Shown here: piece after piece, positions 1 through 5,833 of the stretch
Layout of the letters: each line of letters opens with the position of its first letter
Position numbering within the stretch: the first letter of the stretch is position 1
Assembly (NCBI GenBank): GCA_964405665.1
Contig: CAYOOT010000090.1
Coordinates: 1 to 9,697 of the forward strand
DNA length: 9,697 bases
Direction: 5' to 3'
Source of the DNA: CAYOOT01 sp964405665
Lineage (GTDB): Bacteria > Bdellovibrionota_C > UBA2361 > SZUA-149 > CAZDWZ01
The notes under the pieces: model-generated
The model's database searches: none
What the model was told of the DNA's origin: nothing
What the model saw: the letters and a program-made list of their open reading frames with translations, nothing else
Translations under genes and position numbers: made by a program

Positions 1-243
1 GAACGAGTGCGTTTTGTCTCGAAATTAACTGCGGGGAAAAAGGTGATCATCGGTGTTGGAGGAATTGATTCCTCTGCCAAGGCTTATTCGATGATAAAGG
101 CAGGAGCTTCTTTAATTCAAGCATATACCGGATTAATTTATCAAGGCCCTGGTTTTTCTAGAAGAATCAATCTTGGCCTTTTAAAGTATCTTGACCGGGA
201 TGGGATCGCACATATTTCCGAAGCAATTGCGGTCGATAATTAG
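1..243 (+). CDS. pyrD: Dihydroorotate dehydrogenase (quinone), class 2, C-terminal fragment
   Basis: This is the last 80 codons of a gene that begins upstream of the window, so it is cut by the window edge and not truncated by mutation. PyrD oxidises dihydroorotate to orotate in pyrimidine synthesis. Class 2 enzymes are attached to the inner membrane and pass electrons to quinone. The visible part holds the FMN-phosphate-binding end of the TIM barrel: IIGVGGIDSS, then KAGASLIQAYTGLIYQGP, the usual C-terminal signature of the family, followed by the final helix (INLGLLKYL). The GTG at position 7 is an internal valine codon, not a start, because the frame is open to base 1. ApaG follows after 58 nt in the same direction. 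The class 2 assignment relies on the YTGLIYQGP form of the motif; the N-terminal domain that would settle it is outside the window. Confidence 0.93.
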   Translation, partial: ERVRFVSKLTAGKKVIIGVGGIDSSAKAYSMIKAGASLIQAYTGLIYQGPGFSRRINLGLLKYLDRDGIAHISEAIAVDN

Positions 244-289
244 TCTTGTCATGTTTTTTATTTCATGCTTCAATATGGAGGAATAAAGC

Positions 290-298
290 ATGAGGTGA
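290..298 (+). promoter_or_regulatory. Two-codon minicistron ahead of apaG
   Basis: A good Shine-Dalgarno sequence, GGAGG at 277-281, is placed 8 nt before ATG-AGG-TGA (290-298). The real apaG ATG lies at 302, in the same frame, and again reads ATG-AGG. A weaker GAGGTG (292-297) sits directly before the apaG ATG. Ribosomes loaded at GGAGG could terminate at TGA and restart 3 nt later, or the strong site may simply be left over from a shifted start. Function is inference. Confidence 0.3.
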
Positions 299-301
299 CC
301 T

Positions 302-709
302 ATGAGGAGCTTTGAAGAAGCTGTCACAGTTTCAAGAGTTACCAATAATATCAGGGTTACTGTTGTCCCTGAATTTTTGGAAGAGCATTCCGATCCGATT
401 AATTCGACCTATTCTTTTTCTTATACTGTTACCATTGAAAATTTAGGAGATGATACTGTTCAATTGCTAAACCGTCATTGGCACATTTCTTCCGGTGGTG
501 GAGATTATATGGAGGTAAAAGGTGAGGGTGTGATTGGCGAGCAACCTGTTTTAAAATCCTATCATGGCTTTCGCTATACCAGTGGAACAGTAATCAAAGA
601 TCCCGTTGGGCAAATGCATGGCAGCTATACATTTAAGGATGAACAAGGTAATCCTTTTGAAGTTTCCATTCCCTGTTTTGATTTACTTTATCCACATTTG
701 TTGCATTAA
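302..709 (+). CDS. apaG: ApaG family protein (DUF525, fibronectin-III-like fold)
   Basis: A complete 135-residue ApaG, close to the usual 125-130. The family is a single immunoglobulin/FnIII-like beta sandwich found alone in bacteria and fused to F-box proteins in eukaryotes. Its biochemical role is unsettled; bacterial members have been linked to Co2+/Mg2+ resistance. Conserved features are visible in order: the FSYTVTIENLG strand (about 39-49), VQLLNRHWHI (53-62), the glycine-rich GEGVIGEQPVL (74-84), YTSGT (92-96), GQMHGSY (103-109) and the C-terminal FEVSIPCFDLL (119-129). The ATG at 302 is preceded by GAGGTG at 292-297. In many proteobacteria apaG lies with rsmA and apaH; here it follows pyrD by 58 nt and neither partner is visible. 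The identification is secure, the cellular function is not. Confidence 0.93.
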   Translation: MRSFEEAVTVSRVTNNIRVTVVPEFLEEHSDPINSTYSFSYTVTIENLGDDTVQLLNRHWHISSGGGDYMEVKGEGVIGEQPVLKSYHGFRYTSGTVIKDPVGQMHGSYTFKDEQGNPFEVSIPCFDLLYPHLLH

Positions 710-758
710 ATAACAAAGTTTTCAAAAATCAAAATAGTTAAAAATAAAAAAATTGTAA

Positions 759-866
759 TTTCCTAGCTTAGAGGATGTTTTAGATCATACGATTAACTCC
801 ATTCTCCAAATGAATGATATTAGTCATGTCCCATATTGGGAACCAAGTGTTAAAAGTAAAAAATAA
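759..866 (+). pseudogene. Possible C-terminal remnant of an unidentified gene
   Basis: Between apaG and the Asp-repeat protein gene, one frame stays open for 35 codons and ends in TAA (864-866). It translates to a sequence ending MNDISHVPYWEPSVKSKK. The composition is protein-like (single Trp, Pro, His and mixed codons) and unlike the A/T-only spacer before it. No start codon with a ribosome site precedes it, and a TAA lies directly upstream at 756-758. I do not recognise the family. It may be the tail of a deleted gene, or a chance open stretch; 35 codons is short enough for chance even at this base composition. Confidence 0.3.
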
Positions 867-893
867 TATTTATTTTTTATGGAGTAAATCAAA

Positions 894-1484
894 ATGAAAA
901 AAATACTTTTTATTATTTCACTTCCAATTTTTTTGTCTGCAAATAATGCATTTGCAACAAAAAATGATAGAGATCAAGATCAAATGAACGATTCCTGGGA
1001 ATCGGCAAATGGGTTAAATCCAAACACTAATGATGCCAGTGGGGATCTTGATGGAGATGGCTTAAGCAATCGAGGAGAATACAAAAAATATAGCGATCCT
1101 CAAGATTCTGATACTGATGATGACGGTCTTAGTGATGGAGAAGAAATTGCTTTCCACACCAATCCCACAAGAAGGGATTCCAATAGAAATGGTATTTTAG
1201 ATGGTGATGAAGACCGCGATCATGATGGCATTAGCAATGAAGATGAAGACGATTTTAATGGTGACGATGATGAAGATACAGACCATGACGGTTTAGATGA
1301 TGAAGATGAGAATGAAATGCATTGTTCTAAACTTGATTCTGATAGTGATAATGATGGTGTCCTTGATGGAGAGGAAGACTTTGATAATGATGGAATAAAA
1401 AATGAGGACGAGGATGATTTTCCTCAAGCAAAAGATCAGGAAGATGATGACAATGATAAACATCACAAGCATCATGATGATTAA
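894..1484 (+). CDS. Secreted acidic protein with thrombospondin-type-3-like Asp repeats
   Basis: A 196-residue protein with a signal peptide (MKKILFIISLPIFLSANNAFA, cleavage probably after Ala21) and a mature part dominated by Asp and Glu. About eight DxDxDGxxDxxE-type motifs can be read, at roughly 25-36, 51-62, 71-84, 95-107, 107-119, 128-139, 148-162 and 162-174. This spacing is typical of the Ca2+-binding loops of thrombospondin type 3 and bacterial Asp-box repeats, so calcium binding outside the cytoplasm is likely. Residues 103-121 and 158-176 match at 15 of 19 positions, a sign of internal duplication. The tail is rich in His (HHKHHDD, 190-196), which could bind transition metals. There is one cysteine (144), no membrane anchor, and no adhesion or enzymatic domain, so it may be a stand-alone calcium-binding or surface protein. 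The start has GGAG at 881-884, 9 nt upstream. The gene stands alone. Confidence 0.85.
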   Translation: MKKILFIISLPIFLSANNAFATKNDRDQDQMNDSWESANGLNPNTNDASGDLDGDGLSNRGEYKKYSDPQDSDTDDDGLSDGEEIAFHTNPTRRDSNRNGILDGDEDRDHDGISNEDEDDFNGDDDEDTDHDGLDDEDENEMHCSKLDSDSDNDGVLDGEEDFDNDGIKNEDEDDFPQAKDQEDDDNDKHHKHHDD

Positions 1485-1503
1485 TTTTTTCCTGACCCAA
1501 ATT

Positions 1504-1544
1504 AGAAGATCTATATAAATTAAAATGATTTATGTAGATCTTCT
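1504..1544 (+). terminator. 17-bp hairpin downstream of the Asp-repeat gene
   Basis: Arms 1504-1520 and 1528-1544 pair over 17 positions with a single U-G wobble, around a 7-nt loop (TAAAATG). The hairpin begins 20 nt after the stop codon, the right place for a transcription terminator. There is no T-run immediately after it on either strand, so it is not a textbook intrinsic terminator. It could also protect the mRNA 3' end or act as a protein-binding palindrome. Confidence 0.5.
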
Positions 1545-1673
1545 GTCAAATTATCAAGAGAAAACTGTTTATTTTTTAAATTAAATGATAAGCTTTTTTT
1601 AACTTCTGATTGTTACTTGCTGAAAAAAACTTAAATTTAATTTAGCGGCAAATTATTTCAAGGATTGCCAAGA

Positions 1674-2705
1674 ATGAATGGTGTTTCTCACATCGAGACC
1701 TTAGTTCCTGAATTTTGTTATCAGACTGAAGAGATCATCAAGGCTCTGAAGAATCAAAATATTTCTCCAGACGAGCAAGAACTATTGCAGAGATTGTTTC
1801 TTCACTCAGGAATCAAGCAAAGAAATTTTTGTCTGCCCTTGGAAAAACTTCAGAAAATAACAGGTAATGAGCAAAGATCGGAGATTTTTCGTAATGTAGG
1901 GATTAAGCTTTGTACTGATTTATTGAAAAAACTTTCTTTAAATTTTGATTTAAAAACAATAACTCATCTTATTTCTACTTCTTGTACGATACCAGTAGTT
2001 CCTGCCCTGGATGCTGAATTAATTCCCTTAGCCGGACTTTCGCCCAATCTTAAAAGAATTCCTATCTTTCAGCATGGCTGTATAGCTGGTGCAATCGGTT
2101 TGTCCCTAGCCAATGACTTGGCTAGTAAGGGAAATATCTTACTGTTATCTCTTGAACTTTGTTCTTTGCTTTTCCCTAAAACAGAAAATAATCCGGAAGT
2201 TATTTTAGGAAATTCCCTTTTTGCCGACGGAGTAGCATGTGCAGTTATTTCTCCAACTGAAATGAAATTTAAAATATTAGCAACAAAATCAATTTTAATT
2301 CCGGAAACTGCTGATTTCTTAGGCTATGAAATCAAAGATCAATTAACAAAAGTCTTACTAAAAAAAGAAATTGTTGCAACAATCAATCAATATGCTCCAC
2401 AAGCCATTAAAAATTTCCTGGAAGAAAAAGGTTTTCGGCCAAAAGAAATTGATTGGTGGTTAATTCATCCCGGTGGCTACAAAATTATTTCTGCAATTGA
2501 AGATAGTCTGGAAATCCCCCGAGAAAAATCCAAATATAGTTGGCAGGTCTTGAGTAAATTTGGCAATGTTTCTTCAGCAGCAATACTTTTTGTTTTAAAA
2601 GAATTGGAAACAGTAAAAGAATATAAGAAAAATGATTTAGTTATGATTGTCGGAATGGGGCCGGGGATGAGTGTGGAGCTTCTGCTGTTAGAGTGTGTTG
2701 AATGA
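1674..2705 (+). CDS. Type III polyketide synthase (chalcone/alkylpyrone synthase family)
   Basis: A 343-residue thiolase-fold enzyme, slightly shorter than the usual 350-390. Type III PKSs extend an acyl-CoA starter with malonyl-CoA units and cyclise the product in one homodimeric active site, free of acyl carrier protein. The catalytic triad is intact and well spaced: Cys136 in FQHGCIAGAIGL, His265 in WWLIHPGG, and Asn298 in SKFGNVSSAA. The C-terminal MIVGMGPGMSVELLLL matches the family's closing GxGPG strand. I chose ATG 1674 because AAGGA at 1660-1664 is 9 nt upstream; the longer TTG start at 1665 would abut that site. The stop overlaps the start of the methyltransferase gene by 4 nt. In Bacillus subtilis the pair BpsA/BpsB makes alkylpyrones and methylates them; a comparable lipid-like pyrone or resorcinol is expected here, but starter and chain length cannot be read from the sequence. 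Confidence 0.9.
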   Translation: MNGVSHIETLVPEFCYQTEEIIKALKNQNISPDEQELLQRLFLHSGIKQRNFCLPLEKLQKITGNEQRSEIFRNVGIKLCTDLLKKLSLNFDLKTITHLISTSCTIPVVPALDAELIPLAGLSPNLKRIPIFQHGCIAGAIGLSLANDLASKGNILLLSLELCSLLFPKTENNPEVILGNSLFADGVACAVISPTEMKFKILATKSILIPETADFLGYEIKDQLTKVLLKKEIVATINQYAPQAIKNFLEEKGFRPKEIDWWLIHPGGYKIISAIEDSLEIPREKSKYSWQVLSKFGNVSSAAILFVLKELETVKEYKKNDLVMIVGMGPGMSVELLLLECVE

Positions 2706-3274
2706 AAATAATTGCCTTTGCACTGGCGTTCTACAGTATCTTCCTTCGATTATTTGAACTAAAAATCTCGCAAAAAAATCAAGAAAAACTAAAAAAAGAA
2801 AGTTACAAATTAACTGAGAACAAGCTTGTTTTTCAAGCAATGCTCGTAGTTCATACTTTATTTTTTATTTCCCTTTTTATTGAGCTTTCTAGTTCTGCAC
2901 TTTACTTTCCTTACTTGCAATATTTGGCATTAGCAATTTTTCTTCTATCTCAGCTACTTCGCTACTGGACATTGTCAACTTTAGGAAAGAATTGGAATGT
3001 TAATATTATGTCTCCTGAGAACTTTGAAAACTCCAACATAGTTGCAATCGGACCTTATCGCTATATCAGACATCCTAATTACTTAGTCGTTATTTTAGAA
3101 TTGCTAAGTTTGCCCCTAATTGGTTCAGCTATTTTTACAGCAGTGATATTTTCTTTCTTCAATGCCTTCGTGCTTTATTTCCGTATTACCGAAGAAGAGA
3201 TCTTCCTTTTTAAAAGGCCAAAATATCGAACCGAAATGCTTTTAAAAAAACGGTTTATTCCAGGAGTATTTTAA
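2702..3274 (+). CDS. Isoprenylcysteine-methyltransferase-family membrane methyltransferase (BpsB/YpbQ-like)
   Basis: A 190-residue integral membrane protein with hydrophobic segments near 2-17, 45-64, 70-86 and a strong pair around 128-160. The ICMT-family SAM-binding region is present: GPYRYIRHPNYLVV (117-130), with the hallmark RHPNY, and then an EEEIFLFKRPKYRTEM segment (164-179) like the distal E-x-x-Y part of the family. The ATG overlaps the PKS stop (ATGA, 2702-2705), so the two are almost certainly translated together. By analogy with B. subtilis BpsB, the likely role is O-methylation of the hydroxyl group on the PKS product within the membrane. The family also includes enzymes methylating other small or lipid substrates, so substrate identity is inferred from context. 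It is followed by the inverted-repeat interval and then by genes on the other strand. Confidence 0.87.
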   Translation: MKIIAFALAFYSIFLRLFELKISQKNQEKLKKESYKLTENKLVFQAMLVVHTLFFISLFIELSSSALYFPYLQYLALAIFLLSQLLRYWTLSTLGKNWNVNIMSPENFENSNIVAIGPYRYIRHPNYLVVILELLSLPLIGSAIFTAVIFSFFNAFVLYFRITEEEIFLFKRPKYRTEMLLKKRFIPGVF

Positions 3275-3319
3275 GAGGAATTAATTATCAAAAAAATTTC
3301 CTAAAAAGTATACTAAAAA

Positions 3320-3447
3320 TATCCTCAAGGCAGCTGGATATTCAAAAAAACATGTATTTGTATGAAACACTTTTAAAAATAAAGCGAAAACAGATTCCTT
3401 AAAATTTCTTGTGAGTCATTTTATTGTATCCAGCTGCCCTGAGGGTA
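3320..3447. repeat. 128-bp interval with 21-bp terminal inverted repeats between convergent genes
   Basis: Arms 3320-3340 and 3427-3447 are inverted copies matching at 19 of 21 positions; the core is CAGCTGGATA / TATCCAGCTG. They enclose 86 bp of AT-rich sequence with no open frame of note. Each outer end is a TA dinucleotide, as expected for a small non-autonomous element of the IS630/Tc1 kind that duplicates TA on insertion. The interval starts 46 nt after the methyltransferase stop and ends 57 nt before the end of the opposing pseudogene, so a two-way terminator or large cruciform is the alternative. No transposase is present. Which explanation is right cannot be decided from one copy. Confidence 0.5.
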
Positions 3448-3503
3448 TAAGTTTTATGTCTATTTTTGATTATAAACATCTGCTTTTCCAGAATGAATTA
3501 TTT

Positions 3504-3979
3504 TCATTTGGGGTTTAAGTCCGACAAGATCACCGTTTTGTTTTTATCAAAAGAATAATCACCAAAGATTCCCTTAAACTTTTCCTGATACAGATATTCT
3601 TTAATTGGTTTTCCTGATTCGATAGCGGAAGATAGAGCGCGGAAGGATTCAAAAACAGCAGGGAAGGAATAATCCCAGCCTTGCATTGGCCCAAATTTTT
3701 CCACAAACTCTTGATATAATTTCTCTCCATCTTTATTCAAAAGTTGATCAGCAAAGGGAAAATCAACAAAAATAATACCTTCCGAGTTTTCCCCGACTAA
3801 TTTTAAAAATTCAGATGTTCCTGGAATAGCAAAACATTTTTTAAATCCTGTCCCCAAGCTGCAGCACTTCCAGTTAGTGGGGCTGATATTCCTAACTTTA
3901 TAGTATTATCTGCCAAACAAAATGTTCTTTCACCAAAAACAAGTAGGGTGATCAAAAGAAAATAATTTTTTAAACTCAT
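3504..3979 (-). pseudogene. ABC-transporter substrate-binding protein (Leu/Ile/Val type), internally deleted and frameshifted
   Basis: From ATG 3979-3977 the frame encodes a signal peptide (MSLKNYFLLITLLVFG...) and then NTIKLGISAPLTGSAAAWGQ, the classic mature N-terminus of Peripla_BP_6/LivJ-type binding proteins. It runs out at TAA 3805-3803. The frame one base back, open from about 3857 to the stop at 3504, carries the family's C-terminal part: FAIPGTSEFLKLVGENSEGI, a YQEFVEKFGP segment, FESFRALSSAIESG, and the final FKGIFGDYSFDKNK. Together they span about 158 codons, against about 370 for the family, so some 200 residues of the middle are missing and the join is out of frame near the A-run at 3837-3842. 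This must be a broken gene. It is the last gene of the leftward run; an AAGGA-like site precedes the ATG. No permease or ATPase genes are nearby. Confidence 0.82.
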
Positions 3980-4000
3980 AAATTTTCAGTTTTCCTTCTT

Positions 4001-4348
4001 TTATTTTTCTAGACAATTAGGCGGCACACCACCACCACATTCGCAAACACAATCTGGCTTAAAATCACAAGCACAAAAACAATATCCGGGATCAAAAATG
4101 CAGCCAGCTTTAGCCTCACATTCTTCTTTAGATATAGTAGATTGATTTTTTCCTCTTTCGCAAATTCCCTGTTTACTTCTACAAAAATAAGAGTTTTTTC
4201 CAGCGCAATGTTTAGAATCATTGGGTTGTCGTTTGCAATCTAAGCTACATTTGAGTGATTCCAAGCATGTAAGAGGGGCAAGCTCTGCACATTCAGTTGC
4301 AGAAGCCGATGTTGTAAAAAATAAAAGTAAAAAAATTATTATTCGCAT
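4001..4348 (-). CDS. Small secreted cysteine-rich protein, function unknown
   Basis: A 115-residue protein with a clear signal peptide (MRIIIFLLLFFTTSASA, cleavage likely after Ala17). The mature 98 residues hold 16 cysteines (20, 28, 34, 38, 48, 56, 63, 77, 83, 90, 92, 94, 100, 102, 104, 112), an even number consistent with up to eight disulfides. It looks like two modules. The first (20-63) has widely spaced cysteines. The second (77-112) has the CxCxC clusters CFCAC and CVCEC, then GGGVPPNC at the end. The dense clusters could instead bind metal. The ATG follows the carbonic anhydrase stop by 5 nt with no good ribosome site of its own, so translation is probably coupled to that gene. I do not recognise a named family. 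The secreted, disulfide-rich build suggests a structural, inhibitor-like or toxin-like surface protein, but nothing here decides between these. Confidence 0.8.
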   Translation of the reverse strand: MRIIIFLLLFFTTSASATECAELAPLTCLESLKCSLDCKRQPNDSKHCAGKNSYFCRSKQGICERGKNQSTISKEECEAKAGCIFDPGYCFCACDFKPDCVCECGGGVPPNCLEK

Positions 4349-4353
4349 TTTGT

Positions 4354-4983
4354 TTAGCCAGGCTCAGGCATGCCATCGAAGAAATCTACCACTCCGGTTT
4401 CCAAGGAATACTCAGCACCCACAACGAGTAGACCATTTTTTTGGATCAGCTGCTCAAGTATCTCCGATCCATGTCTCAAATGACTGGTAGAGATACGCAC
4501 GTTGGCGCGAATAGCGTTTTCCACCAAAGCATTATGGTCATGTCTTAATTCTGTTGTCAGCAGTGGTTCAACCGCCGGCTGAATTCGATCCACAATGGAA
4601 CTCAAATTTCGTGATTTGTTTTCTCTCGGTTGCTTAAGTTCTTCCAGTGTAGCTAAGATTGCTCCGCATTGAGAGTGACCCAGAACTACGACCAGCCTGG
4701 TGCCAAAACGCTCAGCGGCGAATTCAATGCTACCGATTTGCGAAGGAGCAACGATATTTCCGGCAACGCGGATAACAAAAAGATCTCCCAGACCTTGATC
4801 AAACACAATCTCTGCCGGCACCCGCGAATCGGAACATCCTAAAATGATCGCAAATGGTTCTTGGGCAGCTGCCAATTCTTGGCGACGTTCGATGCTGGTA
4901 AATGGATCATTGCTCCGAACACCAGAAACGAAGCGACTATTTCCTTCTTGTAGACGTTTAAGTGCAACTTGTGCTGAGATCAT
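4354..4983 (-). CDS. Beta-class carbonic anhydrase
   Basis: A complete 209-residue beta-carbonic anhydrase, interconverting CO2 and bicarbonate with a zinc centre. All key residues are present: Cys50, Asp52 and Arg54 in GCSDSRVP, and His103 and Cys106 in LGHSQCGA. RVAGNIV (72-78), before the second zinc motif, is also standard, as is LLVVGAEYSLETGVVDFF near the end. There is no signal peptide, so it is cytoplasmic. The start at 4983 has AGGA (4991-4994) 7 nt upstream. The gene is richer in GC than the rest of the window (61 of 120 bases over 4681-4800 are G or C), suggesting a different origin or more recent arrival. It is followed after 5 nt by the cysteine-rich secreted protein gene, an unusual partner. 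Upstream, at 5041-5154, is a coding-like remnant. Confidence 0.95.
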   Translation of the reverse strand: MISAQVALKRLQEGNSRFVSGVRSNDPFTSIERRQELAAAQEPFAIILGCSDSRVPAEIVFDQGLGDLFVIRVAGNIVAPSQIGSIEFAAERFGTRLVVVLGHSQCGAILATLEELKQPRENKSRNLSSIVDRIQPAVEPLLTTELRHDHNALVENAIRANVRISTSHLRHGSEILEQLIQKNGLLVVGAEYSLETGVVDFFDGMPEPG

Positions 4984-5040
4984 TGTTTTGTCCTGGTTCT
5001 GTTAAAGTTAGGTTATAATTTTGTTCAACGGTATTTTTTA

Positions 5041-5154
5041 TCACAAATCCTTTAGAGGCGAAATCCGTTTTACTTTTCCTTTTGGAATGCCTTTAATTAG
5101 TGGGTCATCAAGACTTATCGGATAATATTTGTCCAATTCAGTTTGAGGTGCAAC
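5041..5154 (-). pseudogene. Coding-like remnant after the stop of the 187-residue protein gene
   Basis: Directly after the TAA at 5157-5155, and in the same frame, 37 more codons are open until TGA at 5043-5041. The translation includes YYPISLDDPLIKGIPKGKV and looks like real protein, with ordinary codons and few low-complexity stretches. No start codon precedes it, so it is not an independent gene. The (G)IPKGKV element reminds me of the N-terminal GVPxGxV motif of enterochelin-esterase-like hydrolases, but this is a weak resemblance. It may be the front of a gene lost when the neighbouring carbonic anhydrase segment arrived, or a former extension of the upstream protein cut off by a new stop codon. 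Confidence 0.4.
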
Positions 5155-5718
5155 TTAAAAGCCATCCCTTTCCATACAGCTGACTTGATTTGTCTCAAAT
5201 TCAAACTTCTCTATGCCAATAATATTTCCCTGATCATTGTTTACTTCAAATTTAATAAATTTGATACTTTGATCTTTAACTTCTTTAAGAGTGAAAACCT
5301 GATGTGTTAATTTCGTTTCTCGAGCTTCTTGGAGCCGACGCATGTCTCCGCCATAAGGGACAGCAACTCTCTGAATTCCTTCTCCTACTAACTCTAATTC
5401 TTTTCCATCGAATGTTGTTGCGCTGAGAAAAAATTGTGGCCAGTACCTTATTCCGTGTGCAATATGCAATTCATATTCCGGTCTTTTAACTTGGTACACA
5501 ACAGGAACTGATTTAAAAATCCGATAGCAATCACCATAGAACCTTTTTCTATTTACGATTTTTACACCAGAATCTAGTTTTAATTCCGCAACAGAACCAC
5601 TAAAGGAGTGAAGGACTCCAACATGTAATCCAATATATAAAAGTAATGAAAAAAAGACGCCTCCGATAATTAAAAGTATTGAGAAAAAAATTAAAAGATT
5701 TCGTATGTAATATTTCAT
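5155..5718 (-). CDS. Membrane-anchored protein of unknown function (187 aa)
   Basis: I do not recognise the family. The protein has one long hydrophobic segment near the N-terminus (about 8-33) preceded by Lys and Arg, so it is either a single-pass anchor with the rest in the periplasm or an uncleaved signal sequence. The remainder (34-187) is soluble, beta-rich in appearance, with two cysteines (64 and 181) and alternating charged and hydrophobic residues (EYELHIAHG, KFIKFEVN, GIEKFEFE). There is no lipobox and no catalytic motif. The ATG at 5718 has only a distant AGGA, so expression may be low. It is separated by 115 nt from the upstream 150-residue membrane protein gene. The reading frame continues past the stop as a 37-codon open stretch, which raises the possibility that the original protein was longer. 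Confidence 0.65.
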   Translation of the reverse strand: MKYYIRNLLIFFSILLIIGGVFFSLLLYIGLHVGVLHSFSGSVAELKLDSGVKIVNRKRFYGDCYRIFKSVPVVYQVKRPEYELHIAHGIRYWPQFFLSATTFDGKELELVGEGIQRVAVPYGGDMRRLQEARETKLTHQVFTLKEVKDQSIKFIKFEVNNDQGNIIGIEKFEFETNQVSCMERDGF

Positions 5719-5833
5719 TGAACTGTTTTTTAATTATCCTAATGATCTATTTGTACGAATAAGCAACTTTTATGTGCCATTTAATAATGGTGATAGGCAA
5801 GGTGAGCAAGAACTATTAGAAGTGTCAATTTTT

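Noticed and set aside
1293..1475. 60-codon open frame on the minus strand across the Asp-repeat gene.
   Set aside because: It is the antisense of GAT/GAA-rich codons, giving an Ile/Phe/Leu-rich chain with no ribosome site; a shadow of the real gene.
3837..3857. Programmed -1 frameshift in the binding-protein gene: T-TTA-AAA (minus strand, 3845-3839) is a canonical slippery heptamer at exactly the frame change.
   Set aside because: Slippage would give a continuous chain of about 158 residues, but the middle of the two-domain fold would still be missing, so the product could not be a working binding protein. A deletion ending in an A-run explains the site more simply.
3504..3857. Independent 117-residue protein starting at TTG 3857.
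   Set aside because: It begins in mid-domain of a binding-protein fold, without a signal peptide, and the matching N-terminus lies just upstream in another frame; better read as half of a pseudogene.
4221..4490. 89-codon plus-strand open frame across the cysteine-rich and carbonic anhydrase genes.
   Set aside because: Both opposing genes are strongly supported by signal peptide, cysteine pattern and zinc motifs; this frame has no ribosome site or family features.
5782..5832. TTGACA on the minus strand (from about 5829) as a -35 element for the 187-residue protein gene.
   Set aside because: No acceptable -10 hexamer appears 16-18 nt downstream, so the perfect -35 match is not enough.
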